DNA of 64,000 bases, taken from an uncultured Flavobacteriaceae bacterium. Lineage in GTDB: Bacteria > Bacteroidota > Bacteroidia > Flavobacteriales > Flavobacteriaceae. Position 1 is the first letter of the stretch. Every line of letters begins with the position of its first letter. Positions 36,598 to 44,504 of this stretch are shown in pieces. The notes under the pieces were generated by a model. That model saw only the letters and a list, made by a program, of their open reading frames with translations. It was not told the DNA's origin and ran no database searches. The DNA is taken from the NCBI GenBank assembly GCA_947500445.1, contig CANMSB010000007.1, forward strand, positions 62,001-126,000, given 5' to 3'. Both the position numbers and the translations under genes were made by a program.

Positions 36598-37956
36598 TTA
36601 TGCCTGTTTGTAATCGGTATCCCATTCGGCACCTTCGTCCCCTTTTTGACCATCCATGGATATCAAAAAGTTTTTGGCGGGAAAGTAGGGTTTCAAACGT
36701 ACGTCCAAGAAAATCCTATCTTTTTGGTTGATGTCCTGCTCGAACCTTCGAATCTCAAAATTTTCGATCAGTTTATCAGGACCGCAGATATCGTCTAAAA
36801 ACCGTACGATCTGGTTTTGAATTTCTTTTCTCGTCTTCGCATTGAAGTTTTCAAAAGCCCTTCTATTCAAGAAATCCATCAAGACTTTTGTTACATAATC
36901 AAAAACACGCACTACGGAATAGGTCTGTAATCCCAAGTTATCGCCGTTGAACAAGGTTTTGGCGGAAAATGCCATTACTTTTCCATATTCGTTGACCATG
37001 GGAACAAGCCCCAGGTTCTCCAAATTGGCTATTTCGCTTTTGCGCAGTTCAAAACGAACACCGTCTACCTCACTTAAACCACCGTGCTTTTTACCGGCGG
37101 TTACCTGAGACATAAGTGTCTTGTATATTTTACCGGCCAATGCTCCCGAAGGTGGCACGTGCACATCGTCGTCCTCTCCTACTTCTTCGTGTTTTCCACG
37201 TCCGACCAGCCAATTACAGGTCATTATGGTGTTGGACAGATACATATCGCCACTGGCCAAATTAGCGGCCTCGAACATTTCCATTACATCGTCCGGCTCG
37301 TCCAAATGGGCAAAGTCGGTAACTAAGGTAACTTTGTTATCATGTGCCAATTTGGCCCACTTATCCACAACCGATTTTGACCCCAAATACCCGGGCAAAA
37401 CCATAAGGGAATAGTTCTCCCTCAAATCCAAACGGTCGTATTTGGACACCAATTCTTCCCGTACGTGGTCGAAGAAACGGGTATTGTCCAAATCGGTCAA
37501 TTGGTCCATTTCAGCATTGATTACGGAAATGTTCTTCAAGGAGGCCATATCGGTATTCTTGTAGAATAGCGCTACTGAACGATAGGACGTTTCCAATTCC
37601 CTAGTCTCGTCCAAGGCGGTCTTTAAGTTCTTTGTAAGTACCTCTTGGGACTGTTTTGCCTTATCATCGGCGGATTGCACCAAATCGATGATATCTTCAC
37701 CTGATTTTAAGGTATCGGACCAGAGTGAAAGTATTTTTAAAAGCGCGTCCCTTTCGGAGCTCTTATTATTTTCGGTGAGAAACATTTTTCTCCTCGCCTT
37801 ACGGTCCGGATTTAAGTTCTGCACATTGTCAATGGCGGATTCCAACAAATCGAAACCTCCGTACTTGGCAAGATCATCCGACTTGTCCTTAATCTGTTCT
37901 ATGTAAGGCTTATCACTAAGCTGAGACTCCTTTTGCTTATTTGGCGTATTGGACAT
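36598..37956 (-). CDS. tssC: T6SS contractile sheath large subunit TssC
   Basis: This 452-residue protein is the large sheath subunit of subtype-iii T6SS. Together with TssB it forms the contractile sheath around the Hcp tube. Recognisable parts are the TssC-type handle-free core with MVLPGYLGSK, RGKHEEVGEDDD, and a late FDYVTKVLMDFLNRRAFENF. It lies 18 bases behind tssB. Its length is normal for Bacteroidota TssC. Confidence 0.88.
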   Translation of the reverse strand: MSNTPNKQKESQLSDKPYIEQIKDKSDDLAKYGGFDLLESAIDNVQNLNPDRKARRKMFLTENNKSSERDALLKILSLWSDTLKSGEDIIDLVQSADDKAKQSQEVLTKNLKTALDETRELETSYRSVALFYKNTDMASLKNISVINAEMDQLTDLDNTRFFDHVREELVSKYDRLDLRENYSLMVLPGYLGSKSVVDKWAKLAHDNKVTLVTDFAHLDEPDDVMEMFEAANLASGDMYLSNTIMTCNWLVGRGKHEEVGEDDDVHVPPSGALAGKIYKTLMSQVTAGKKHGGLSEVDGVRFELRKSEIANLENLGLVPMVNEYGKVMAFSAKTLFNGDNLGLQTYSVVRVFDYVTKVLMDFLNRRAFENFNAKTRKEIQNQIVRFLDDICGPDKLIENFEIRRFEQDINQKDRIFLDVRLKPYFPAKNFLISMDGQKGDEGAEWDTDYKQA

Positions 37957-37974
37957 ATGTATGTTGGAATATAG

Positions 37975-38427
37975 TTATTTGGTATTTTTAATTTCGGCGA
38001 TCAATGCATCAATAGTATCCACCAACGATTGCTTGGCACTTTCGTCTTCCAAGGCGGCCTTTAGAATTTTATTGGTTTTTAACTGCTTGATTATTTTTTT
38101 GTATTGGTCACTTTCAATTTCAAGTTCTTTCAAGAAAACACTGTTGTTCACTATTCCCTTTTTTCCGAAATCACCTAGGTTCTCAAAACGCAACTCCTCG
38201 TTTACGGTACCCCCATCCTTATCTTCGAAAGGTATTTTGATGGTGGGTTCGTAATGTTCAAAAATATCCTCCACGGTATTCAACCCCTCTACTACCTCGG
38301 GCTTTACCGGTGCATTGGGCGTTAATTTTCCGGCGATCAAGGTCCTGTTCTGTGGTATTTCGTTCAACGCTTCACTAGCGTCTCCTTTTACCTCGTTACC
38401 CCCGATGCCTACGTTGTCTATAGCCAT
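37975..38427 (-). CDS. tssB: T6SS contractile sheath small subunit TssB
   Basis: This 150-residue protein starts with AIDNVGIGGNEV and contains N-R-T-L-I-A-G-K-L-T, FEHYEPTIKIPFED and LRFENLGDFG; this matches Bacteroidota TssB. The C-terminal helices should pack into TssC. It is the first gene after the hairpin at 38499-38530 and is directly followed by tssC. It is cytosolic, as expected. Confidence 0.88.
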   Translation of the reverse strand: MAIDNVGIGGNEVKGDASEALNEIPQNRTLIAGKLTPNAPVKPEVVEGLNTVEDIFEHYEPTIKIPFEDKDGGTVNEELRFENLGDFGKKGIVNNSVFLKELEIESDQYKKIIKQLKTNKILKAALEDESAKQSLVDTIDALIAEIKNTK

Positions 38428-38498
38428 AAAATGTAGTTTTAATTTTTAAAATTAATCAAAAAATACAGAAACACAAGTAATGCATTTGTCATTAAACG

Positions 38499-38530
38499 TA
38501 AAAAGGGGACAGAAAGTTGTCCCCTTTTAC
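38499..38530 (-). terminator. Internal terminator/attenuator between hcp and tssB
   Basis: Read on the minus strand, AAAAGGGGAC pairs with GTCCCCTTTT around an 8-base loop, and the stem runs into a T5 tract. It lies 23 bases after the hcp stop. It should end most hcp transcripts while letting some reach tssB-tssC, a sensible way to make far more tube than sheath. Confidence 0.7.
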
Positions 38531-38552
38531 TACACAATATAAAATTTTTAGG

Positions 38553-38939
38553 CTATACCCATTCGTTGACGTGCTCTCCGCCACCGCTGCTAAGCTCCTT
38601 GGCAGAAATCACAAAACTTTCGGTCAATGGATTTTGACCGCTCGAGTCGAAGTTTTCTTTGTACTTGATAAGGTAACCCTCTTTGAAGTTAACCTCTTTC
38701 AAGGTAGCTTCCGTATCTCTCTTTACAAATACGATGGTTCCATCTTTTCTTTCGAAGTTGTTGGTCATCCACTCAAAAAAACCGGTTTCACCGTTAGATT
38801 CAACGGTCAAATGGATACGACCACCTCTTGTAACGGAAGACGGACGACCCGTAGGATCTACTTCCTGGTTCAAATCGTAAGAACAATGCAAGATTGTAAA
38901 TTCCTTTCCTGCTACTTTTAATTTTGCTTTAAAAGACAT
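38553..38939 (-). CDS. tssD: Main Hcp (TssD) tube protein of the T6SS
   Basis: This 128-residue protein has the Bacteroidota Hcp layout: MSFKAKLKVAGKEF, LHCSYDLNQEVD, GGRIHLTVES, FVKRD and SFVISAKEL. Hexamer rings of Hcp stack to form the secreted tube and act as effector carriers. It has its own upstream non-coding stretch and a strong hairpin behind it, which suggests separate high-level expression. It is very similar in plan to the second Hcp at 36139-36528. Confidence 0.9.
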   Translation of the reverse strand: MSFKAKLKVAGKEFTILHCSYDLNQEVDPTGRPSSVTRGGRIHLTVESNGETGFFEWMTNNFERKDGTIVFVKRDTEATLKEVNFKEGYLIKYKENFDSSGQNPLTESFVISAKELSSGGGEHVNEWV

Positions 38940-39312
38940 AATAAATTGTTTTTGTGGTAAATAATACCTGATTAAATATATATAACGTCACTAACGGACA
39001 GGTCAAAATTAACAAAGTAGGTGCTTCTTCCCAAATTTTTTCGACAAAACGCTTTTTTTCTTACTTTTTAGGTCAGTACAACGACATTTTTTTGGAAGAT
39101 AAGTATATATGCCCGTCCTTCTTCCTGGGATTGCAGTATGAATGTGTAGGCGGTGCCCGTAAAAAACCTAGGAGACAAATAGTACAGTTATGAATACAAA
39201 TCGCACCTTTCAGGGCGGCCTTTGTAGTTCAGCACTGCGTTAACCGACTCTCATATTAACATCTATCGGTCATAAGAATATCACGGTATGTTTAGTTGTA
39301 TGTATACGGTGA
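38940..39312. other. Non-coding stretch upstream of hcp
   Basis: This 373-base gap between hcp and tssP has no gene that I can support. It should hold the hcp promoter: on the minus strand TTTTG is followed about 19 bases later by a TATATATTTA box, a weak match to TAnnTTTG, and TACTTTG lies further upstream. No clear RNA or repeat structure was recognised. Confidence 0.45.
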
Positions 39313-40344
39313 TCAAAACGTTTTCCAAAACAGTCCTTTTTTGGTACGCATGTTAATGGTCATACTTTTTACGCAACCGGTAGTTTGGTCTTTTACCATT
39401 TTTATCTGTTTCACCTCAAGTTTGTTAACATCGCGTATTTCTTTAAAGAATTGGCTTACGGTAAAGCGTTTTCCCGTGCTACTGAATACCGGTATATTAC
39501 TGTAGCAAAAATAATTTCGTATGGCCACGTCATCTACATTCCTTCCCGAATAACCGATCAGCAACTGCTGCATCTCGTCGGAACTTATGGTTATGCGCGC
39601 CGCACGTTCCGCGGCCTGGGTCTCGGCCACCTGCTCTTCTTCCTCTACCTGGGCCGCGGGCTTATCGTCGATTTGCTGTAGTACATTTTCAATATGGTCC
39701 ACCCTACTTATCGGATTGCGTTCCCGCCGTTGTCGCAACTCCGGTAAAACCGTAATTCGCTGTTTGGCTTCGTGCCTGCGGTCACCGTTCACTACCAATA
39801 GAATGGTTTTTTCCCCTGGTGTCTTGTAGCTGTATTTCTCCTTACGCCCGTCACCATCAATGGCCATGGTTTCCCCAAAACTCCATTGCCACGAGTTTGC
39901 AAAGCTCGAGTTATTTTCAAAAACCACCTCTTGTCCTACGCGAACGTATTCCGGCAAAACGATATTGGGAATCAGCTCGGGGTCGACTAATTTTTTTCGT
40001 TTTGATATCACAATTTTTTTGGAGCTTACGCATTGTCCGTTCATTTTCAAGGCCACTTCATAGGTCCCTTCCTTCTTAAACTGATGTACCACATCCGAAC
40101 GATAGGCTTTGGCGTCGCTATCCCCAAAATCCCACTCCCAATCAACTCCGGAGGCATCCATACTTTTAAATTCGATCAAATCTTCAGTGGTGTACGAATT
40201 CGTAATTACATCGAAGCCCACATTGGTACAATCGACCTTACTGTTTACCCGAAAGGCAAAAAGACCAAAACTACATATCAGTAATACTAAAAAAGTAAGA
40301 AATACGTTTAGGTCAAAGTGGGTTTTAATACTTTTATTGTTCAT
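39313..40344 (-). CDS. tssP: T6SS membrane-complex protein with two PKD domains (TssP-like)
   Basis: This 343-residue protein has one N-terminal membrane helix (about 13-33) and two PKD-like domains outside (WEWDFGDSDA near 70, and WQWSFGET near 145). A linker rich in Gln and Glu follows (about 205-250), and then a C-terminal domain with Cys residues. In Bacteroidota T6SS subtype iii, TssN, TssO, TssP, TssQ and TssR form the envelope complex that replaces TssJLM. The PKD content and single anchor fit TssP, but TssQ or TssR cannot be excluded. It is divergent from the NlpC/P60 lipoprotein gene, with only 56 bases between the starts. Confidence 0.65.
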   Translation of the reverse strand: MNNKSIKTHFDLNVFLTFLVLLICSFGLFAFRVNSKVDCTNVGFDVITNSYTTEDLIEFKSMDASGVDWEWDFGDSDAKAYRSDVVHQFKKEGTYEVALKMNGQCVSSKKIVISKRKKLVDPELIPNIVLPEYVRVGQEVVFENNSSFANSWQWSFGETMAIDGDGRKEKYSYKTPGEKTILLVVNGDRRHEAKQRITVLPELRQRRERNPISRVDHIENVLQQIDDKPAAQVEEEEQVAETQAAERAARITISSDEMQQLLIGYSGRNVDDVAIRNYFCYSNIPVFSSTGKRFTVSQFFKEIRDVNKLEVKQIKMVKDQTTGCVKSMTINMRTKKGLFWKTF

Positions 40345-40400
40345 AATTAATCCCTAATTTTCGAGGCTTAAAATTGCCATTTAAAAGTACAATACTTTTC

Positions 40401-41042
40401 ATGAAATTAAAACTGTTGTTTCTCCCAGTTATTGTGTTGCTTACCTCATGTGCCAAAAAAACATTGGGAGGTAACGATTATGCCTATTACAAACAGCAAA
40501 TCGAAAAATCAAAAAGGCTGGAAAACGAGAAAAAAGCGGCGAAAGTAACGCCTATCGAACCAAAGGCCCAAGTAAAAAAAACCAGCTATCTCACCCCTGA
40601 AGAAAGGCAAAAATTTGCCGGTCTGTTGGAGGTGGAAGATACCGCCATTGAGAACGAAAAATTATACGCGGCCATAAACAACTGGTTGGGAACACCCTAT
40701 TATTGGGGTGGCACTACCCGAAACGGGGTCGACTGTTCCTCCTACGTGCAACAAATCTATAGAAAGGTATACGGGAAGGATATTCCCAGAACATCCATAG
40801 AACAGTTTTACATGGATACAAAGGCCCACTTTAAAAATCAAAAGTACCTAAAGGAGGGGGATCTGGTATTCTTTCGATTAAGACATAAGGATAAGGTAGT
40901 GTCCCATGTGGGCATTTACCTTCAAAACGGAAAATTTACCGGATCCAATTCTCCCCGTGGGGTAGAAATCGCAAATTTGGACGATGCCTATTGGCAAGAT
41001 AAATACGTGGCCTGTGCTCGATTCATCACAAAAAACAACTAA
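40401..41042 (+). CDS. NlpC/P60 lipoprotein heading the T6SS baseplate operon
   Basis: This 213-residue lipoprotein has its lipobox in VLLTSC (Cys17), a charged linker, and a C-terminal NlpC/P60 domain. Catalytic Cys112 in VDCSSYV and His169 in VSHVGIYL are present, followed by a polar residue near GSNSPRG. It should cleave peptide cross-links of peptidoglycan from the periplasmic side. Its stop overlaps the tssG start (TAATG), so it is coupled to the T6SS genes and probably opens the wall for assembly of the channel. ATG 40401 is chosen over a TTG at 40374 because it gives the lipobox. Confidence 0.82.
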   Translation: MKLKLLFLPVIVLLTSCAKKTLGGNDYAYYKQQIEKSKRLENEKKAAKVTPIEPKAQVKKTSYLTPEERQKFAGLLEVEDTAIENEKLYAAINNWLGTPYYWGGTTRNGVDCSSYVQQIYRKVYGKDIPRTSIEQFYMDTKAHFKNQKYLKEGDLVFFRLRHKDKVVSHVGIYLQNGKFTGSNSPRGVEIANLDDAYWQDKYVACARFITKNN

Positions 41043-41947
41043 TGGCGCAGGCTGAAAGACATAGCATCCGTGAAGAGGTGTTCCATTTGGGTTTTGATTT
41101 AAAGGCGGAGACCTTTATTTCTTATTTGGAAGAAGAAACCGATTTGGACATTGCCCTCGATGATTTTTTCAAAAGACGTTTTGGAAACGACATAACGGAA
41201 ATAAAGGGCACTATCGACGACAAGGATCCGCTAAAAGTGGTTTTGAGCAGACGCGGTTTTTACAATATTTTTCCGGAACGTTTTTTTCACACTACCTATA
41301 GTAGCACCTCTTTTGTTCCTACAATGGTGGCGGATTACCAAAATAGGTTGTTGGAGGAGGAACGTGCACGAAAGTTTTTCAAACCATTGGAATCGGAGTT
41401 CTTCTTACAAAAAGTAGCCATAGAAAAATCTGAAGATGAAACGTTTAAATCATTGGGCAGCCCCGAACTGGTCTCCTTTTTGATCGATTTGTGGCAGCTT
41501 GATGCATCCATTCCAAAACGAATGGCGGCAAAGATTTTAAAAACGATGCCCTTTATGTATAAGATAGCGGGAAATTTGCCGTTGTTAAAAACGATATTGG
41601 AGCATATCGTTGAAGAACGCATCGCCATCACATCCGATTTTTCCGCATTGGGCGAACCCAAGGACATAGAACCGATGCGGCTTGGGGTAAATATGGCGAC
41701 TTCCGGTCCGCCAAAAACGTTTTTACCAAAATATCTATTTACGTTAGTAGATATCAAACATCCCGACCATATAGAGGCGTATTTGCCCAACGGGACCATA
41801 ATATCGGCGGTCCGCTTTTTTTTAAAACATACATTGCCCTTTGAATGCGATTTTGAAATTGATTTTACCGTTGCCAAAAGCAAAAGAAAATTTATAATGG
41901 ACGATGCCGTTTATTCAGGAAGGCTCGGCCTGTCAGCAACAATTTAG
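41042..41947 (+). CDS. tssG: T6SS baseplate protein TssG
   Basis: This 301-residue protein is a baseplate wedge component that pairs with TssF. The N-terminal HSIREEVFHLGFDLKAE and the segment GFYNIFPERFFH are typical of Bacteroidota TssG. It starts on the last base of the NlpC/P60 stop. The order tssG-tssN-tssK-tssO-tssH-tssE-tssF in tight succession supports the call, since the gene alone is poorly conserved between phyla. Confidence 0.82.
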   Translation: MAQAERHSIREEVFHLGFDLKAETFISYLEEETDLDIALDDFFKRRFGNDITEIKGTIDDKDPLKVVLSRRGFYNIFPERFFHTTYSSTSFVPTMVADYQNRLLEEERARKFFKPLESEFFLQKVAIEKSEDETFKSLGSPELVSFLIDLWQLDASIPKRMAAKILKTMPFMYKIAGNLPLLKTILEHIVEERIAITSDFSALGEPKDIEPMRLGVNMATSGPPKTFLPKYLFTLVDIKHPDHIEAYLPNGTIISAVRFFLKHTLPFECDFEIDFTVAKSKRKFIMDDAVYSGRLGLSATI

Positions 41948-41953
41948 GACCAT

Positions 41954-42820
41954 ATGATCAAAACTTACTTGAAAAGATTAATCAGCTTTGAGGCGCTTAT
42001 GCCTTTTATGATCATCATGGTCGTGGTCATACTGTGTTTGCGGCTAATTTCTTCAAAAACGCCCGGTTTTAAACCTAGGCGAAAGAAATTTTATCTCTAT
42101 CTGTTGGCGCTTTTGGTCATCATGGGTATTTTAATCGCCATCGTGTATAACCTGAAACAGACCACCCTGTTGTTACGCTATTTTTCTATGCTGGGCTTTG
42201 CGGGCGTGCTCGGTGCCATTCATGTTTTTGTATACCGACAGACCTTTGAAAAATTTGAATCGGAAAACAACCTCAAGGAAGTTGCCATTGCGGCCATTTC
42301 GGGGTTTGTGTTGGTAGTACCGGTAATCCTGATCGCCAGTTACTTTAATGACATGGCGTACCTCCCCTACTACTTTCTTATCGCAGCGGCATTTGTGCTC
42401 CCATCATGCTTTTTCGCCCTATACAAGTATGCCATTTCCATCCCGGTAAAATTATATTCCAAATGGTACTATCCTTTGGGTAAAAAATACGAAACGCCCA
42501 AACACCACGAGCTCAATAATATGATCGTGCTCAACTTCATGTTCCATAAAAAATCAAACTCCGACGAAATCACCAGCTTTAAGGCGAAAGCTCCAAAAGA
42601 TATGGGATTTGGTAGGTTGTTCTTTTTTTTCATCAACGATTATAACGATAAAAAAACCAGCACTAAGATCGAAATGACCGATAATTCGGGAGATCCCCAT
42701 GGTTGGTACTTTTATAGCAAGCCAAAATGGTACGGCGCATCAAAACATATAGATTCCGAACGTACCGTGGAGCAAAATAACCTAAATGACGGCGATGTAG
42801 TAGTTTGCCAAAGAATATAA
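41954..42820 (+). CDS. tssN: T6SS inner-membrane protein TssN
   Basis: This 288-residue protein has five predicted membrane helices in its first 165 residues, then a cytosolic C-terminal domain (about 175-288) with NMIVLNFMFHK and a late NDGDVVVCQRI. TssN is specific to Bacteroidota T6SS subtype iii and connects the membrane complex to the baseplate. Five helices plus a soluble tail and the position between tssG and tssK match it. It starts 6 bases after tssG. Confidence 0.85.
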   Translation: MIKTYLKRLISFEALMPFMIIMVVVILCLRLISSKTPGFKPRRKKFYLYLLALLVIMGILIAIVYNLKQTTLLLRYFSMLGFAGVLGAIHVFVYRQTFEKFESENNLKEVAIAAISGFVLVVPVILIASYFNDMAYLPYYFLIAAAFVLPSCFFALYKYAISIPVKLYSKWYYPLGKKYETPKHHELNNMIVLNFMFHKKSNSDEITSFKAKAPKDMGFGRLFFFFINDYNDKKTSTKIEMTDNSGDPHGWYFYSKPKWYGASKHIDSERTVEQNNLNDGDVVVCQRI

Positions 42821-42830
42821 GCCAATTAGC

Positions 42831-43976
42831 ATGATAGAAGACACTAAAAAATTCAAAATAAACTGGGTCGATGGCATGAAAATTTCGAAAGAACATTTTC
42901 AAAGCCTTCAGGACTTTGCCGAAAACAGCGTTAAAAATGCCATCGCGTTCCGAAACGGAAAGCATGGACATGGCTTGTTACCTTCCCCAATGGGCGACGG
43001 GAACGATTTGAGCATTACCCTGGACATCCATAAAGGGCTAAAAGTGGCCATTAAAACATTACGGGCATTGACCCCTAACGGCCATCATGTCGAAATAACC
43101 GCTGGCACGCCGCCGGTAAAGGCCGAAATGGTGGTAGAAGAGTTGGATGCGGCCAAAACCGAGGCCGGTTTTGTAATACTCAATCTGGATTTGGAAAATC
43201 CGGTCGCATTTGGGGAGCAGGATGCCAAGGAAATTCCACCGCGGTTCCCTTTCCTTACCAACGGATACTTTTTCACCTTTATCGGTTCGTCGGAACTGGA
43301 AAAATCCGGTCTTGCCGGAAACCAAATTCCCATTGGAAAAATAGTAAAGGATGGAAAGGCGCTTACGGTGGCGGCCGAATATGTTCCTCCTTGCGTTACT
43401 ATCGGCTCGCACGAAACCTTGGTGGATTTTTACAACGAAGCGGAGAACTTTTTGAAGATGACGGAAAGGAATGCCATCCTTATCGTTCAAAAAATAATGT
43501 CGAAACAAAGCGACAATCCCATAGCGGACGCTATGAAGTTGGTAGTGGACACCATATATGGTTATCTGGCACAACAGATTACCAAGGTGAAATGGGAAGA
43601 ACATGACATGCACCCCAAAGCGCTCTTGGAGATTATTGTAAGTTTCGGGCGAATTTTCAAGGGATCGGTCGACGTTTCCTCTCCTGAAAACAAGGAACAG
43701 CTTTTCAATTATTTTGGAGAATGGACCGATTTAAAGGGTGGTGATTACGAGAAGATTTTCACGGATATCATCAATATGGACTACCACCATAACGACCTGT
43801 ATCAAACCCTTTCAAAAGCATCCGAATTCATGAAAGGTATCGATAAATTGTTGACCGTGCTTACCCAAATAGACTATATCGGTAAACGAAGGGATATGGG
43901 TATTTTCGTAAACGAGAATATCGTAAAAGAAAAATCGGGAAAATCCGGAGGCAGCCCTTCTTTCCTAGCTGAATAA
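42831..43976 (+). CDS. tssK: T6SS baseplate protein TssK
   Basis: This 381-residue protein begins INWVDGMKISKEHFQSLQDF, the shared N-terminal shoulder motif of TssK (W-x-x-G-x-x-x-x-x-x-H-F). TssK trimers link the baseplate to the membrane complex, presumably to TssN here. It is cytosolic, with no signal peptide. The length is slightly shorter than that of Proteobacterial TssK. It begins 10 bases after tssN. Confidence 0.87.
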   Translation: MIEDTKKFKINWVDGMKISKEHFQSLQDFAENSVKNAIAFRNGKHGHGLLPSPMGDGNDLSITLDIHKGLKVAIKTLRALTPNGHHVEITAGTPPVKAEMVVEELDAAKTEAGFVILNLDLENPVAFGEQDAKEIPPRFPFLTNGYFFTFIGSSELEKSGLAGNQIPIGKIVKDGKALTVAAEYVPPCVTIGSHETLVDFYNEAENFLKMTERNAILIVQKIMSKQSDNPIADAMKLVVDTIYGYLAQQITKVKWEEHDMHPKALLEIIVSFGRIFKGSVDVSSPENKEQLFNYFGEWTDLKGGDYEKIFTDIINMDYHHNDLYQTLSKASEFMKGIDKLLTVLTQIDYIGKRRDMGIFVNENIVKEKSGKSGGSPSFLAE

Positions 43977-43986
43977 AACACGAACT

Positions 43987-44496
43987 ATGGAAGTACTGAA
44001 CAAAAAAGAACGCACTTCATCCTTTCTGCTTTTCCTATTGATGTTCGTCATCACCGTAGGCCTGCTGTTTACGGCTTTTTTCTATAGCTATAAATTGCCT
44101 TGGAAGGAAAACGAGGTATTGCGCGCCGAAAATCAGAAAATCAGATATGAATTTTTATATCAAAAACAGTTTATGAAGTCTCTGGAATCGGTAGACAAAC
44201 AAATCGATTCGTTGGACAAGACCCGTGAAGGCTACTTCTTTTTGGAACAATCGATCAATGCCGACCTAATCGACCTCAAGAGCGATATTCCAAAAGATTC
44301 TCTGGAAGATCGCAGTATGTACGAAAACTTGATCTTGACCTACAAAAAATTGGTCGATGCCAAGAGGGACCTCAAACAGGTTGAGAACGCTCGAGAGGAA
44401 ATCAAGGACCTGAACGATCAGATCGCCGAATACGAAAAAGAAATCAATAAACTCAGTACGGCCTTGGACCTTTCGCAACGGCTTAATAGAAATTAG
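43987..44496 (+). CDS. tssO: T6SS membrane protein TssO
   Basis: This 169-residue protein has one membrane helix (about 12-34) and a long coiled coil through the rest of the sequence (heptads from about 50 to 165). TssO of Bacteroidota has this build and belongs to the envelope complex together with TssN and TssP. It sits between tssK and tssH with gaps of 10 and 8 bases. Identification rests on architecture and position. Confidence 0.78.
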   Translation: MEVLNKKERTSSFLLFLLMFVITVGLLFTAFFYSYKLPWKENEVLRAENQKIRYEFLYQKQFMKSLESVDKQIDSLDKTREGYFFLEQSINADLIDLKSDIPKDSLEDRSMYENLILTYKKLVDAKRDLKQVENAREEIKDLNDQIAEYEKEINKLSTALDLSQRLNRN

Positions 44497-44504
44497 CATA
44501 CCAC

